NCBI RefSeq assembly: GCF_000379425.1 | Contig: NZ_KB902204.1 | Location: 1-64,000 of the forward strand | DNA from: Corynebacterium lubricantis DSM 45231 | GTDB taxonomy: Bacteria > Actinomycetota > Actinomycetes > Mycobacteriales > Mycobacteriaceae | Length of the DNA stretch: 64,000 bases | Direction of reading: 5' to 3' | The notes under the pieces: generated by a model | The model's database searches: none | The model's input: only the letters and a program-made list of their open reading frames with translations | What the model was told of the DNA's origin: nothing | In this document: positions 36,092 to 46,329 of the stretch, in pieces | Position numbering within the stretch: the stretch's first letter is position 1 | Layout of the letters: each line of letters begins with the position of its first letter | Made by a program: the position numbers and the translations under genes

Positions 36092-36261
36092 GACCCACCT
36101 CCTGCCAGTCCAAAAACAGGGTCTTCGCTTAAGACATAAGGCTAGCGGGTGACTGGTATAGACAGAAAATCGCGTTGCCTGCTGTTTACTTTGCGGGGGT
36201 GGCACAGAGGGTGAAGTGCACCACGTTTCAGCGTGCACTCTTGCGCTTTGGACTGCGAGTT

Positions 36262-36924
36262 CTATGGCTTTTTGGGTTCGCGGTCCGTGGGGTCGATATC
36301 AGCATCGAGGGCATCCCACATGACTCGTCCTGAATCAGGGGTGGACTCCAAATCGTCGTGAAGCTTCTCACGGCGCATGGCAGCCGTCTCGTATTTATTG
36401 AGCTTCGGGGAATCCCCGCCGGGACGTGCCGCCATGGCGAGGCCACCTGCAACGGCGATGAGCGCACCCACAACAATCAAAACTGGGCCGATGAAACTGA
36501 CCGAAATGTCGGTGATACTGGCCCATTCGGCGATGGACACAGGGTTGGAGGCCCGTTGGCTTGCGGCACCAGAGGTGAGCAGGCTGTGTGCACGCTCCGT
36601 GTCCGGAGTGCCGAAGAACAGGCTTAGCGGAGACACCATCGCGCCGATTGCTGCCAGAGCACTGATCGCACCGATGATGCGGCGCCCCCACTTACGGACA
36701 ACAAAGCCGGCGATCATTCCTGCTAGGAGCAGGAGGATGACTGCGGTGACCTCCGTGGACCAGACAGCACCGGTGAGATCGATCGTGCCCGAGCCCGAAC
36801 GGTCGTCGAAGTAACTCACTGACAGCCACGTCATGCGCGAACCTGCCCACATGATCAGGGCACCAATTCCGAGAGCTAGTGCGCCCTGGCGGGACAGCCC
36901 CTTGTCTACCTTTTGTTCGCTCAC
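36262..36924 (-). CDS. Trp-region conserved membrane protein (TIGR02234-like)
   Basis: A 220-residue membrane protein with four hydrophobic helices at about 13-30, 58-78, 83-103 and 140-163. The first is followed by the characteristic WLSVSY. This matches the family encoded next to trp genes in actinobacteria; its role is not established. The C-terminal 55 residues are hydrophilic and charged (RREKLHDDLESTPDSG and so on). It lies between hisI and the trpC homologue on the same strand, 31 bases after hisI's start and 170 bases before the trpC homologue. It is part of the same ancestral his-trp neighbourhood. Confidence 0.8.
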   Translation of the reverse strand: MSEQKVDKGLSRQGALALGIGALIMWAGSRMTWLSVSYFDDRSGSGTIDLTGAVWSTEVTAVILLLLAGMIAGFVVRKWGRRIIGAISALAAIGAMVSPLSLFFGTPDTERAHSLLTSGAASQRASNPVSIAEWASITDISVSFIGPVLIVVGALIAVAGGLAMAARPGGDSPKLNKYETAAMRREKLHDDLESTPDSGRVMWDALDADIDPTDREPKKP

Positions 36925-36955
36925 GGAGCCTTCCTTTCCTGCGCCTTCAACTCGC

Positions 36956-37312
36956 CTACAACAACTGATCTGCGTCGAAGCAGGTCCGATTGCCAGTATG
37001 GCACGCGCCGCCGACCTGATTCACAGTGACAAGGATGGTATCCCTGTCGCAGTCCAAGCGCACACCCGTGACTTCCTGGGTGTGCCCGCTGGTCAAACCC
37101 TTAATCCAATACTCCTGACGCGAACGCGAGTAGTAGGTGCCCTGTTTCCGAGCCAAGGTGTAGGCAAGAGCATGCTCATCCATCCAAGCCATCATGAGCA
37201 CCTCTCCGGTGCCGTTGGCCTGCACAATCGCAGGAACTAAGCCCTGTTCGTTCGGCTTCAACCGCGCTGCGATTGCCGGGTCAAGTTCATAATCTGCGGG
37301 GTTATCGCTCAT
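36956..37312 (-). CDS. hisI: Phosphoribosyl-AMP cyclohydrolase
   Basis: Third step of histidine biosynthesis: opens the purine ring of PR-AMP. It is 118 residues, a single HisI domain without HisE, so hisE must be elsewhere. The motifs [15 protein letters not shown] (about 37), [13 protein letters not shown] (about 61) and the metal-binding CDRD...[12 protein letters not shown] (about 87-113) are present. It starts two bases after the hisF stop, in the tail of the operon. Confidence 0.95.
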   Translation of the reverse strand: MSDNPADYELDPAIAARLKPNEQGLVPAIVQANGTGEVLMMAWMDEHALAYTLARKQGTYYSRSRQEYWIKGLTSGHTQEVTGVRLDCDRDTILVTVNQVGGACHTGNRTCFDADQLL

Positions 37313-37314
37313 AG

Positions 37315-38091
37315 TTATTTACGTACCTCATATCCTGCGTTATCTAGGGCCTCTTTGACCTCAGAGATGGACACTTCGCCGAAGTGGAAAATCGACGCGG
37401 CCAGTACCGCATTGGCCCCTGCCGCAACTGCGGGCGGGAAGTGCTCAGGCTTGCCGGCACCACCGGAAGCGATCACGGGAATGTTCACGGCGGCGCGGAC
37501 CCGCTCAATCAGCTCAATGTCGAAGCCTTCCTTTGTGCCGTCCCCATCCATGGAGTTGAGCAGGATTTCTCCCACGCCGAGTTCTTCGCCCTTCTTGGCC
37601 CACTCGATCGCGTCAATGCCCGCGGATTTCGACCCGCCGTGTGTGGTGACCTCGAAACCTGAGGGCTGCGGCTGGCCCCCTTCTGGGACACGACGTGCGT
37701 CCACGGATAAGACGATGCACTGGGAACCGAAGCGCTGCGCCATCTCCCGCAGGATTTCCGGCTTCGCAATGGCGGCGGTGTTCACGCTCACCTTGTCGGC
37801 GCCGGCGCGCAGCAGTTCATTGACATCGTCGACGGTACGCACGCCGCCTCCGACCGTCAGTGGGATGAATACTTCGTTCGCGGTACGACGAACCACGTCG
37901 AGCATGGTTCCGCGTCCTGCTTTGGATGCAGTGACATCGAGGAAGGTGAGCTCGTCGGCGCCTTCCTGGCCGTACCTTTGGGCAAGTTCGACCGGGTCTC
38001 CGGCATCACGGAGGTTTTCAAAGTTGACGCCTTTAACAACGCGCCCGTTGTCGACATCGAGGCAAGGAATGACACGAATTGCAACAGCCAT
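37315..38091 (-). CDS. hisF: Imidazole glycerol phosphate synthase, cyclase subunit
   Basis: TIM-barrel subunit that joins HisH-derived ammonia to PRFAR, giving imidazole glycerol phosphate and AICAR. It is 258 residues. Catalytic Asp residues are in [14 protein letters not shown] (Asp 12) and SVDARR (about 130). Phosphate loops are TVGGGVRT (about 78), DGTKEG and [10 protein letters not shown] (about 222). The ATG at 38091 is the family start; the longer in-frame opening is not homologous. Its partner HisH is encoded three genes upstream. impA precedes it by 44 bases. Confidence 0.96.
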   Translation of the reverse strand: MAVAIRVIPCLDVDNGRVVKGVNFENLRDAGDPVELAQRYGQEGADELTFLDVTASKAGRGTMLDVVRRTANEVFIPLTVGGGVRTVDDVNELLRAGADKVSVNTAAIAKPEILREMAQRFGSQCIVLSVDARRVPEGGQPQPSGFEVTTHGGSKSAGIDAIEWAKKGEELGVGEILLNSMDGDGTKEGFDIELIERVRAAVNIPVIASGGAGKPEHFPPAVAAGANAVLAASIFHFGEVSISEVKEALDNAGYEVRK

Positions 38092-38135
38092 GGGATAATC
38101 AAAACTTTCTTTTGGTTGATTGAGATTTATTGAGC

Positions 38136-38927
38136 TCAGATATTGACGATGGTGTGGATGGTATCCATGATGAGACGATGCGCTCGAGGAGTACCAGCAA
38201 TGACGCCCATGGACTGCGGATGCCATTCTTCTCCGAGCCCGTCGGTGACCACGGCACCGGCGTTGCGTGCCAGGAGCACCCCCGCGGCATTGTCCCAAAC
38301 GTGTGGAGAAAAACTCACCGCGGCCTGGTAAATCCCTTGTGACAGAAACGCCAAGTCAACCCCAACTGAGCCGGTGATGCGAGGGCGCAGCTGCGTATCC
38401 GACAACCAGCCCGCGAGGCGTAGGCGGTAGGAGGCCGGGAAACGTTGCGAGTCTGGAGAGCCGATAGTTCCCATCCCCACATGTGAGGCGACGGGGACTT
38501 CATTTGCCAGCGGCGGTAATTCCTTCCCGTTGAGCGAGACCGGCTGGCCCGCCCGCGTGGACAGGTGCATGTTCAACAGCGGCATCGCGGTAACAGCGAC
38601 AACAGGCTGGTTATCGACGATGAGCGACAATAGAATCGCGCAGTTGGGATTGCCGGAGGCAAAATTCGAGGTTCCATCGACAGGATCGATGACCCAGCAG
38701 CCCTCAGGGGTGAAGTCTCCCCCTTTTTCTTCGCCGAAAACGGGATAGTCCGTGGCGGTACTCAGGCGCTCCCGGATGTACTTTTCAATGGATAGGTCGA
38801 TCTCGGTGGCGAAATCGCCTTTGCCTTTAATCAGGGTAGGCGCAGCTCCCACGCCGGCGACAAACATGTCGCTGGCTTTTCTCACCACATCGTTTGCCAG
38901 TGAGAGTTGGGCGCTGTAATCATTCAT
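38136..38927 (-). CDS. impA: Inositol monophosphatase-family phosphatase (ImpA)
   Basis: Mg-dependent phosphatase of 263 residues. The metal site is formed by GEEKGG (Glu 66-67), the [10 protein letters not shown] motif (about 80-89) and [17 protein letters not shown] (about 209-225). The gene sits between hisA and hisF, as in C. glutamicum and mycobacteria, where it is named impA. In this operon it may act on inositol-1-phosphate or serve as a histidinol-phosphate phosphatase-like enzyme; the dedicated HisN is usually elsewhere. The exact substrate is not settled by sequence. Confidence 0.9.
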   Translation of the reverse strand: MNDYSAQLSLANDVVRKASDMFVAGVGAAPTLIKGKGDFATEIDLSIEKYIRERLSTATDYPVFGEEKGGDFTPEGCWVIDPVDGTSNFASGNPNCAILLSLIVDNQPVVAVTAMPLLNMHLSTRAGQPVSLNGKELPPLANEVPVASHVGMGTIGSPDSQRFPASYRLRLAGWLSDTQLRPRITGSVGVDLAFLSQGIYQAAVSFSPHVWDNAAGVLLARNAGAVVTDGLGEEWHPQSMGVIAGTPRAHRLIMDTIHTIVNI

Positions 38928-38944
38928 GTTGTTACTCTAGACCA

Positions 38945-39682
38945 CTAGATCGACTTCACGGCCAAAAGTGCCTCGCTGAGGGTGAATCGCTTTTCGTAAA
39001 GCGCCTTTCCAATAATCACCGAGTCGATGCCTTCGTCTTGGTATTTGGCTACTTCGAGAACATCGTCCAAGGTGGCGATGCCACCCGAAGCTGTCACCGC
39101 AGCGTCTGTAGCAGCGGAAACCTCTCGCAAAAGTTCAATATTTGGACCTGCTAGCGTGCCGTCCTTGGATACATCGGTGACCACGAAACGAGTACATCCC
39201 GCAGCATCAAAACGCTCGAGAACTTCCCACAGGTCTCCCCCGTCCGAGGTCCACCCGTTGCCCTTGGTGCGCCATTCGCCGTTTTCCTCGCGCACGGCAA
39301 TATCAATGGCGACCTTGTCCGCGTATTTTCCCAGCACCTCAATCATCCACTCTGGGTTTTGCAGCGCTGCGGTTCCGATGTTGACCCGCTTCGCTCCCGT
39401 GGCCAGTGCGCGCTCTAGGGAGGCATCATCGCGGATACCTCCGGTGAGCTCGACGTTGATATCAAGCTTGCCGGTGATCTCAGCCATCAGCTCGTGGTTG
39501 GAGCCACGTCCGAAGGCAGCATCGAGGTCGACAAAGTGCAACCACTCCGCGCCCTGCTCCTGCCACTCCAATGCGGCCTCCAACGGGGAGCCATAGTTTT
39601 TCTCTGTACCGGCCTCGCCTTGATCCAACCGGACTGCCTGTCCGTCAACAACGTCCACCGCCGGGAGCAATGTAAAAGTCAT
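38945..39682 (-). CDS. hisA: Phosphoribosylformimino-AICAR ribotide isomerase
   Basis: Isomerises ProFAR to PRFAR. It is 245 residues, a TIM barrel homologous to HisF. The acidic catalytic residues are in [14 protein letters not shown] (Asp near 9) and [10 protein letters not shown] (Asp near 170-176). Phosphate-binding loops are ELTGGIRDD (about 78) and [10 protein letters not shown] (about 193). In actinobacteria without a separate TrpF this protein can be the bifunctional PriA; whether that holds here depends on trpF elsewhere in the genome. It lies between hisH and impA in the operon. Confidence 0.95.
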   Translation of the reverse strand: MTFTLLPAVDVVDGQAVRLDQGEAGTEKNYGSPLEAALEWQEQGAEWLHFVDLDAAFGRGSNHELMAEITGKLDINVELTGGIRDDASLERALATGAKRVNIGTAALQNPEWMIEVLGKYADKVAIDIAVREENGEWRTKGNGWTSDGGDLWEVLERFDAAGCTRFVVTDVSKDGTLAGPNIELLREVSAATDAAVTASGGIATLDDVLEVAKYQDEGIDSVIIGKALYEKRFTLSEALLAVKSI

Positions 39683-39724
39683 GCTTCTAGTTTAGGACAC
39701 GCACTCGACGTCTCCCCCGTAGTC

Positions 39725-40363
39725 CTAGCTCAAGGTGTTAATCCAGTTCTTCAACAGGTGTAATCCGACGTCTCCGGACTTTTCCGGGTGGAACTGCGTT
39801 GCGCACAGCGGGCCATTTTCCACCGCAGCGACAAAGCGAGCATTCTCGTGATTAGTCCAGCTCACCTTGGGGTGCTCCAGGAAGTCCTGGTCCTCCATTT
39901 CCCACTTCTGCACACCATAGGTGTGTACGAAGTAGTACCGGTCATCGGGTGAGAGCCCGGCAAAAAGTTCGGAGCCTTCTGCAACATCGACAGTGTTCCA
40001 GCCCATGTGCGGCAAGATGGTGGCGTCGAGCTTGTCCACCACTCCGGGCCACTCGCCGGTGCCGTTGGTTTCCACACCGTGCTCGACACCCTTTTCAAAC
40101 AGGATTTGCAGGCCGACGCAGATTCCGAGCACGGGGCGTGAACCAGCGAGACGCTGGCCGATAATACGTGCGCCGTTGATCTCATTGAGGCCCTTCATGC
40201 ACGCCGCATAAGCGCCGACACCAGGGACGACGAGACCATCTGCCTCCGTTGCCAGTTTCGGGTCCGCAGTTACTTCGACATTGACGCCAACATGCTCGAG
40301 GGCACGCTGGACAGAACGCAAATTTCCGGATCCGTAGTCAAGAACTGCAACATTGAGGCTCAT
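39725..40363 (-). CDS. hisH: Imidazole glycerol phosphate synthase, glutaminase subunit
   Basis: Class I glutamine amidotransferase that supplies ammonia to HisF. It is 212 residues. The nucleophile is C82 in GICVGLQ; the His-Glu pair is in [12 protein letters not shown] at about 190. The N-terminal [11 protein letters not shown] and VPGVGAY are family-typical. It is the first his gene after the MFS transporter in the operon, 45 bases from it, and its stop is 42 bases from hisA. Confidence 0.96.
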   Translation of the reverse strand: MSLNVAVLDYGSGNLRSVQRALEHVGVNVEVTADPKLATEADGLVVPGVGAYAACMKGLNEINGARIIGQRLAGSRPVLGICVGLQILFEKGVEHGVETNGTGEWPGVVDKLDATILPHMGWNTVDVAEGSELFAGLSPDDRYYFVHTYGVQKWEMEDQDFLEHPKVSWTNHENARFVAAVENGPLCATQFHPEKSGDVGLHLLKNWINTLS

Positions 40364-40408
40364 GGTTGTTTAGTTTAAACCTTCGTGTCAAGCCCAAGAA
40401 CTTCAAGG

Positions 40409-41698
40409 TTACTTCGGTGGATCGGAGGGACGTCGCACCTGTTGAAGCCGGGTTTTAATGTTGTTGTATTCGGTTACTCTGTGCGCGCCAATGAAGCGAT
40501 CCAGCAAGGTCATCACGATGCCGAAAACCACAATGACCGCGCCCGCAGTAAACGCCCCGGGGTAACCAGAAATCGCAACAACAAAGCCCAGCACGGTCGA
40601 ACCCAACCCGGTGCCACCATCGAAGAAAATGTTCCACGTCGCGGAGGCTTCCGATACTTTCGATCGCGGCAGTCGATGGAACATGGTGAGCAGGGATTCG
40701 TTTTGCACGGCACCGAAGCCGCCACCATAGAGAATCGCCGCCAGCACCATCCACCACATGGACGCACCTGTCAGAATGATCACCACAATCAGCAGTAGAC
40801 CGAGGAAGGCACTGATCTGAGCCGGCAGCATCAACGTTCCTGGTTCACCGCGCTTATCCGCCACAACGCCGACGACGTAGCGCACAATCATCGAGGCCGC
40901 GCCAGTTATTGAGAGGATCACGCCTCCCAGCGCCGCCCCGGTTGCGACGTCGGACTCGCGGATCAGTGCCGGCAGGAACGACGTGATCAGGCCATACCCC
41001 ATCGAGATGGTGGTCAGCGTCAGCGCGGGCACCAGCACCAGTTTCCACATAGGCACATGATTTTCGCTTGACGACGAATGGCGTGGTTCCGCCGGTGCCG
41101 CACGCAGGTTGGGGATCCGCAGGCACATAACCGCTGCAACCAGTGCGATGACTGCGGCCAAAATGTACACCGAGTTGTAGCCGAAGGGCTCCGCCATTGC
41201 CAGGCCAATAGGCAAGAAGACCATTTGTGCCACACCGACGAACACCCCGAGCATGCCGGTGGCTTTGCCAAGGAAGCGTGAGGGAACGAGTTCTGCGACC
41301 AACGCTGATTCTGCGACCGTAATCGCGCCGAAGCCGACACCGCGCAGTGCGCTGAAAAATAGCACCACCGCGGCGTTCATGCTGATCATGTGTCCAAGGG
41401 CGGGAACGCCGAGGAGGAAGGCCGCCACGACCATCACCGGTGTGTAGCCCACGCCGCGCAACAGGCGAGGCGTGACGATTTGGGTGAGCACTGTAGCCAA
41501 CATGAACACACCCGTGGTGGCGCCCGCGAGCGTAGCGTCACCACCTGAGTCCAGAACTGCGACGGGAAGGACTGGGAGAAGCAGCGACCACGCGCCGAAA
41601 GCGGAGGCTACTGCGATGAGAGTCGGGATGAACCCCGGCGCCTTCCAGATGCTATCGAGCTTTTCGATTTCTTCCCGGGATAGACGCTGAGTTGCCAC
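40409..41698 (-). CDS. MFS transporter embedded in the histidine operon
   Basis: Major facilitator protein of 429 residues with twelve predicted helices in two halves. They are separated by a hydrophilic loop at about 205-220 (RAAPAEPRHSSSSENH). It begins after a cytoplasmic N-terminus of about 20 residues. GATTGVFMLATVLTQIVTPRLLRGVGYTP (about 59-87) resembles the loop 2-3 motif region. It lies between hisH and the small membrane protein behind hisB, on the same strand. An equivalent gene is in the C. glutamicum his operon. A role in export of histidine or of a pathway intermediate is an inference from position; drug efflux is an alternative. Confidence 0.85.
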   Translation of the reverse strand: MATQRLSREEIEKLDSIWKAPGFIPTLIAVASAFGAWSLLLPVLPVAVLDSGGDATLAGATTGVFMLATVLTQIVTPRLLRGVGYTPVMVVAAFLLGVPALGHMISMNAAVVLFFSALRGVGFGAITVAESALVAELVPSRFLGKATGMLGVFVGVAQMVFLPIGLAMAEPFGYNSVYILAAVIALVAAVMCLRIPNLRAAPAEPRHSSSSENHVPMWKLVLVPALTLTTISMGYGLITSFLPALIRESDVATGAALGGVILSITGAASMIVRYVVGVVADKRGEPGTLMLPAQISAFLGLLLIVVIILTGASMWWMVLAAILYGGGFGAVQNESLLTMFHRLPRSKVSEASATWNIFFDGGTGLGSTVLGFVVAISGYPGAFTAGAVIVVFGIVMTLLDRFIGAHRVTEYNNIKTRLQQVRRPSDPPK

Positions 41699-41811
41699 GT
41701 CGCCTCATCTCTCCTCTCAAAAACCATCAACAAACTATTAAACAATAGTGCTCCCCCGTTTACATGGAGGAGATGCCTGAGCAAGGATAGCAAAGTTGGA
41801 GAAAAATACGA

Positions 41812-42027
41812 CTATATGGGCATCGCGTTAAAAAGGTTGAGCAATGCAATCAGCAGTGCAGCGGCAGCTAGGACCGCCATGATCATGGTGGCTGACTTGG
41901 ATCCATTTTGATATGCCGACCATGCGCCGCCAACGAGCAAGCCCGCGATGATGAAGAGGATCCAAATAAACATGCTGCCACCGATACTCTGCGACTCCTG
42001 GGCTGTTGATGCTAAAACTTCAACCAC
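41812..42027 (-). CDS. Small two-helix membrane protein coupled to hisB
   Basis: A 71-residue protein with two hydrophobic helices at about 19-38 and 48-68. The linker AYQNGSKSA lies between them. The start is a GTG at 42027, directly adjacent to the hisB stop. GGGAG lies within the last hisB codons, eight bases before the GTG, so translation is coupled. A small membrane protein occupies the same place in C. glutamicum. It is followed after 113 bases by the MFS gene, so it may be a partner of that transporter. No known family function. Confidence 0.75.
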   Translation of the reverse strand: MVEVLASTAQESQSIGGSMFIWILFIIAGLLVGGAWSAYQNGSKSATMIMAVLAAAALLIALLNLFNAMPI

Positions 42028-42630
42028 TTAGAGGGCTCCCTTGGTCGACGGGATGCCGGTCACGCGCGGATCCAGCTCAGTCGCCTGACGCAGAGCGCGG
42101 GCCACTGCCTTGTATTCCGCCTCGGTGATATGGTGCGGATCTCGCCCGTACTTGCAATTGACGTGCAACGTGATCCGTGAGTTGTACGCCAGCGTTTCGA
42201 AAAAGTGGCGGTTAATCACGGTGGCGTAGTGCCCGCCGATGATCTGCCAGTCCATGTTCTCGGGCTCGCCGTTCATCACAAAATATGGCCGTCCGGAAAC
42301 ATCGACGACGGCTTCGACGAGGGTTTCGTCCATGGGCAGTTGCATGGAGCCGAAGCGACGGATCCCCTTCTTGTCCCCCACTGCATCGAGAAGCGCCCAT
42401 CCGAGCACGATCGCTGTGTCTTCCACCGTGTGGTGGGCATCAATTTCGGTATCACCCTTGGCGTGAACGGTCAGGTCAAAGGAACCGTGTGTACCGAATG
42501 CTGTGAGCATGTGGTCGAAGAAAGGCAGGCCGGTGGAGATGTCGGTCTTGCCTGTTCCATCGAGGTTGATCTCTACGGAAATGTCGGATTCGCTGGTGGT
42601 GCGGATCGACTTTCCAATGCGGTCTGCCAC
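42028..42630 (-). CDS. hisB: Imidazoleglycerol-phosphate dehydratase
   Basis: Dehydrates imidazole glycerol phosphate to imidazole acetol phosphate. It is 200 residues, the monofunctional form. The metal-binding His motifs are [14 protein letters not shown] (about 40), [11 protein letters not shown] (about 64) and [14 protein letters not shown] (about 161). [26 protein letters not shown] marks the N-terminal family signature. It starts two bases from the hisC stop, so it is coupled to hisC. Confidence 0.96.
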   Translation of the reverse strand: MADRIGKSIRTTSESDISVEINLDGTGKTDISTGLPFFDHMLTAFGTHGSFDLTVHAKGDTEIDAHHTVEDTAIVLGWALLDAVGDKKGIRRFGSMQLPMDETLVEAVVDVSGRPYFVMNGEPENMDWQIIGGHYATVINRHFFETLAYNSRITLHVNCKYGRDPHHITEAEYKAVARALRQATELDPRVTGIPSTKGAL

Positions 42631-42632
42631 GG

Positions 42633-43757
42633 TTATAGCCCCTTCTCTTTCACAATGGCTGCGGCCTTCAAAAACAGGTCGTTTTCAGTATCAAGTCCAA
42701 TGGTAACGCGCAGGTGTCCTGGCACCCCAACATCGCGGATCAGCACACCCTCGTCCAAAAATGCCTGCCAGGCAGTGGCAGAATCGGTGAAGTGTCCGAA
42801 GAACAAGAAGTTGGATTCGCTGGGCACGACCTCGTAGCCCAATTCGCCTAGCGCAGCTTCGACACGGACGCGTTCCTGTGCGAGCTTATCCACCGTGGCC
42901 AAGGTGTCCTCGGAGTGGCGCAGTGCCACTGTTGCAGCGGCCTGTGACAACACGGAGAGGTGGTATGGCAGGCGAACGAGCATCACGGCTTCGATAAAGG
43001 CAGGTGCAGCGACGAAATACCCCAGCCTGCCACCGGCGAAATCGAAGGCCTTACTCATGGTCCGCGAGACCACGAGCTTGGTTGGATACTTGTCCAGCAA
43101 GGTCGTCGCTGAGGGCGACGGAGAGAACTCGGCGTAGGCCTCGTCGACAATAACGATGCCTGGTGCTGCCTCGATGATGCGACCGATATCATCCAAGCTG
43201 GTCACGTCACCCGTGGGGTTGTTCGGTGTGGTCACAAAAATGACGTCGGGGGTGTGCTCATCGATGGCCTGCAGCGCGCTGTCCAGATCAATCCGGAAAT
43301 CCGCGCCGCGGGGCACCGCAATGAACTCGGTCTGCGTTCCAGCTGCCAAAATGGGGTGCATGGAGTAGCTCGGAGTAAAGCCCAAGGCCTTGCGGCCCGG
43401 TCCACCGAACGCCTGGAGCAGCTGCTGCAAGATCTCGTTCGAGCCATTGGCAGCCCACAGGTTGTCTGTGGTCACGTGGACTCCAGTTTGGGCGGAAATA
43501 TATTCCGCCAGCGAGGTGCGCAGTTCCACCGAGTCACGCTCGGGGTAGCGGTTCAATGTGGAGGCGAGTTTGCCTACCTCGGCGACCAAATCGTCGATAA
43601 GCGCCTGAGAGGGCGAGTAGGGATTTTCGTTGGTGTTCAACTGAACCGGAACATCAAGTTGCGGCGCCCCGTAGGCTGATTTGCCGCGCAGTTCTTCGCG
43701 CAGTGGGAGCTCACCAATTTTTGTGTCGGTGGCAAGGGTGCCTTCCCGAAACTCCAT
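42633..43757 (-). CDS. hisC: Histidinol-phosphate aminotransferase
   Basis: PLP-dependent aminotransferase that converts imidazole acetol phosphate to histidinol phosphate. It is 374 residues. The PLP-lysine is in [17 protein letters not shown] (about 221-237). TTPNNPTGD (about 178) and VDEAYAEF (about 202) are the other cofactor-site motifs. The start ATG overlaps the hisD stop by one base (TAATG), so translation is coupled. In corynebacteria HisC-like enzymes can also act on aromatic substrates; its place here fixes it as HisC. Confidence 0.96.
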   Translation of the reverse strand: MEFREGTLATDTKIGELPLREELRGKSAYGAPQLDVPVQLNTNENPYSPSQALIDDLVAEVGKLASTLNRYPERDSVELRTSLAEYISAQTGVHVTTDNLWAANGSNEILQQLLQAFGGPGRKALGFTPSYSMHPILAAGTQTEFIAVPRGADFRIDLDSALQAIDEHTPDVIFVTTPNNPTGDVTSLDDIGRIIEAAPGIVIVDEAYAEFSPSPSATTLLDKYPTKLVVSRTMSKAFDFAGGRLGYFVAAPAFIEAVMLVRLPYHLSVLSQAAATVALRHSEDTLATVDKLAQERVRVEAALGELGYEVVPSESNFLFFGHFTDSATAWQAFLDEGVLIRDVGVPGHLRVTIGLDTENDLFLKAAAIVKEKGL

Positions 43758-45088
43758 TACTGCTCCTCTCCTTCTGCACCGGTGACCTCGTAGCGAGCGC
43801 GGATGGCCTCGCCGTGTGCCGGCAGCTGCTCATCTTCCGAGAGCACGATGATGTGTGGGCCGATCTCCTTGAGCGCTACTTCGTCGTATTCGATGAGGTT
43901 GACGGCACGCAAGAAGGTGTGGGTGGACAGGCCGGAGGAAAACCGGGCCGTGCCCGAGGTCGGCAAGACGTGGTTGGAACCGGCGGCATAGTCGCCCAAT
44001 GGGACTGGCGAGTACGGGCCGACGAAGATGGCGCCGGCATTGGAGATTTGTTCCGCAACCTCGCGGGCATTGGTGGTGTGGATCTCGAGGTGCTCAGCGG
44101 CGTACGCATCGGCGACCGCGATGCTGGCGGCGAGATCGTCGACAAGCACGATGCCGGACTGCTGTCCGGTCAATGCCGCCTTGACACGATCGGCATTGAG
44201 GGTGACGGTGTAGCGGGCCTCGATCTCCTCGTTGACCTGCTTGGCCAGCTCCTCGGAGTCCGTGATCAGCACCGAAGCTGCAAGCAGATCGTGCTCAGCC
44301 TGGCTGATGAGGTCATAGGCGAGGTAGACAGGGTCCGCCGTGGAATCCGCAACGATGGCAATCTCCGACGGGCCCGCCTCGGCATCAATACCAACGACAC
44401 CATTGACCAGTCGCTTCGCCGCGGTGACAAAGATGTTGCCTGGACCGGTGATCATGTCCACTGGCTCAAGGCCTGCCTCGTCGTCGCCGTAAGCCATAAG
44501 TGCAACGGCCTGCGCGCCGCCGACGGCCCACACCTCGTCGACACCCAGCAGCTTGCAGGCCGCCAGGATCGTGGGGTGTGGCCACCCGCCGAAGGCTTCC
44601 TGTGGAGGGGTGGCAACGACCATCGTTTCGGTGCCGGCTTCTTGCGCCGGAACCACGTTCATCAGCACCGACGAGGGGTACACTGCCTCGCCGCCCGGGA
44701 CGTAGAGGCCCACGCGTTGCACAGGCAGGAACTTCTCGGTGACCGTCGCACCTGGGGCCAACTCGGTGGTGTGGGCCGCGGGCTTCTGCTCGGCGTGTAC
44801 CTTGCGGATCCTCGCGATGGCCTGCTTCAGTGCCTCTTCGACCTCATCGCTGATGCCCTCAAGTGCTGCGTCAATGACGCTTTGCGGCACGCGGACGGAC
44901 TCCGGGGTGATCCCGTCAAACTTTTGACCATACTCGAGGGCCTTCTTCGCCCCGTGACACTTCACATCCTCAACAATCGGCGTTACGGTAGGCAACACTG
45001 CATTCACATCGGTTCCGCCGCGTGGCAATACGCGACGAAGTTCGGATGTGGAGGGGGTGCGACCGCGAAGGTCGGTCACTTTCAGCAT
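43757..45088 (-). CDS. hisD: Histidinol dehydrogenase
   Basis: Zn-dependent, NAD-linked oxidation of histidinol to histidine, the last pathway step. It is 443 residues. Motifs include [20 protein letters not shown] (about 126), [16 protein letters not shown] (about 196), [17 protein letters not shown] (about 217), and the catalytic Glu/His region AEHLEIHT (about 329) with [19 protein letters not shown] (about 363). The ATG at 45088 with AGGAG seven bases upstream is the start. It opens the operon hisD-hisC-hisB-(71 aa)-MFS-hisH-hisA-impA-hisF-hisI. Confidence 0.96.
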   Translation of the reverse strand: MLKVTDLRGRTPSTSELRRVLPRGGTDVNAVLPTVTPIVEDVKCHGAKKALEYGQKFDGITPESVRVPQSVIDAALEGISDEVEEALKQAIARIRKVHAEQKPAAHTTELAPGATVTEKFLPVQRVGLYVPGGEAVYPSSVLMNVVPAQEAGTETMVVATPPQEAFGGWPHPTILAACKLLGVDEVWAVGGAQAVALMAYGDDEAGLEPVDMITGPGNIFVTAAKRLVNGVVGIDAEAGPSEIAIVADSTADPVYLAYDLISQAEHDLLAASVLITDSEELAKQVNEEIEARYTVTLNADRVKAALTGQQSGIVLVDDLAASIAVADAYAAEHLEIHTTNAREVAEQISNAGAIFVGPYSPVPLGDYAAGSNHVLPTSGTARFSSGLSTHTFLRAVNLIEYDEVALKEIGPHIIVLSEDEQLPAHGEAIRARYEVTGAEGEEQ

Positions 45089-45095
45089 GAATTTT

Positions 45096-45132
45096 CTCCT
45101 CAGCGTGGCGGAGCGCTGGGCAGATCCAGCGC
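45096..45132 (-). promoter_or_regulatory. Possible RNA switch in the hisD leader
   Basis: In the mRNA, GCGCTGG (45132-45126) pairs with CCAGCGC (45119-45113). A competing pairing joins CAGCG (45118-45114) to CGCTG (45105-45101), next to the AGGAG ribosome site. CTCC (45113-45110) could also mask that site. This suggests translational control; no classic T-box motif is seen. Confidence 0.35.
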
Positions 45133-45263
45133 AGTGATACTCCACTCATTGTAGGCATTCCACCTGACCGTGGGTCTTTTAGCCCGACCAAGGTGTGGAA
45201 GTGTTCACTAAATCACGTATGTGGGCGCAGAAAAGTGGGGATAGATCGCAGTGGAACCACGCA

Positions 45264-45269
45264 CTAGAC
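45264..45269 (+). promoter_or_regulatory. Candidate -10 element for the YbjN-like gene
   Basis: TAGACT, 29 bases before the TTG start, in the divergent hisD region. AAGGAGG at 45282-45288 then serves as the ribosome site. Confidence 0.4.
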
Positions 45270-45297
45270 TGGATTGAACGCAAGGAGGCGAGATCAA

Positions 45298-46326
45298 TTG
45301 GGACGACATCGCGCCCCCGAGCCGGCAGAGCTGGGGCAAGCCCGCAATATTGATATTGAACGGGTTCAGAGTGCACTTTATGGCCTCGGATTCGACTCCG
45401 AGTTGGGCTTCGATCGCCTGATTATTTCGGCCCATGATTACGTCGCCACAGCATGGATCGACTATTCCGTTCCGCTGTCACTCGTAATTGATTCTCGCGC
45501 GCGGGTGCCGATGCACCTCGACTTCGCCAGCGCGCTCGCGGAGTTTTTGGACACGTGGAACATGGAACGCATCGCGCCTTCCGCCTCCTACGAACTCTCG
45601 GACGCGGGCACTATCCATATCCACACCAGGAGCTCGGCATTCATTAAGTGTGGCTTGTCGGACAATCAGCTCCAGTCGTTTTTGGGCTCTGCGCTGCATT
45701 CCATTGGCACGTTCTACAGAGAGCTGAGAGCAGAGTTTGAGCTTGACGACGATCACCTGCGCCTGCCCACCACAATTGTGCAGGAGCAAGACCACGTCGC
45801 GCTCAACGGCCCACACCCCCAGGGGCGCCATCTGCCTGCTGGTGAAGAACCCGAGGTGTACACGGCACCGGATCTCGCCGAAATCTCCCCGAACGAACCA
45901 ATCGAGGCGTTTGAGTTCGATCATGTCGTCGAGCCCTTGGATCAGCTTGATTTCAGTTATGCCATCGACGAGCAAGAGATCGTCTCTACTGCGGTCAACG
46001 GTGTGGGTTTTGCGCTCTGCGTGGATTCGAATGCTTATTTTCGCATCACCGGCGGGTGGATCACCGATTTTGAGCCAGAGAATTTTCTCGACCTGTGGCT
46101 CGTATGCAATGACCACAATGAAAAATCCGTGAACACCACGGCGTATACGCGCATGGAGGGTGACACGGTGCTCCTCCACGTGGAAACAAGCTGCGATATT
46201 ACCCAGGGACAGGCGCTCGACCAGCGCAGTCACTTTGTGATCTCGTCGCTCGTGGCCATTCTCGGTGCCATGGACTCACTGAGCACGCAGACACGTGGCC
46301 ACTCCATTGTGGAATGGCCGAGCTAA
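45298..46326 (+). CDS. YbjN-like two-domain protein
   Basis: A 342-residue cytosolic protein with two similar halves. Residues about 15-140 and about 205-335 each resemble a YbjN/sensory-chaperone-like alpha/beta domain (DIERVQSALYGLGFDSELG...FIKCGLSDNQLQSFLGSALHSIGTFY, and the second half from about 214). An acidic linker joins them. The TTG at 45298 is the start, as AAGGAGG lies nine bases before it; earlier in-frame codons lie before this ribosome site. It is divergent from hisD and convergent with the membrane protein gene. Role unknown; such domains occur in type III-like chaperones and in stress-related proteins. Confidence 0.7.
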   Translation: MGRHRAPEPAELGQARNIDIERVQSALYGLGFDSELGFDRLIISAHDYVATAWIDYSVPLSLVIDSRARVPMHLDFASALAEFLDTWNMERIAPSASYELSDAGTIHIHTRSSAFIKCGLSDNQLQSFLGSALHSIGTFYRELRAEFELDDDHLRLPTTIVQEQDHVALNGPHPQGRHLPAGEEPEVYTAPDLAEISPNEPIEAFEFDHVVEPLDQLDFSYAIDEQEIVSTAVNGVGFALCVDSNAYFRITGGWITDFEPENFLDLWLVCNDHNEKSVNTTAYTRMEGDTVLLHVETSCDITQGQALDQRSHFVISSLVAILGAMDSLSTQTRGHSIVEWPS

Positions 46327-46329
46327 GAG

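Noticed and set aside
36215..36239. AGTGCAC...GTGCACT hairpin as a terminator of the Trp-region membrane gene
   Set aside because: The stem is only 7 bp with no U-tract on the minus strand, so termination is not supported.
43703..45154. Plus-strand open frame (483 codons) opposite hisD
   Set aside because: hisD has complete motifs and operon coupling; the antisense frame is a codon-bias artefact.
45089..45297. Classic T-box upstream of hisD
   Set aside because: The conserved antiterminator T-box sequence (GGTGGnACCRCG) is not found; only GGTGGAATGCC remains. It is listed only as a possible leader switch.
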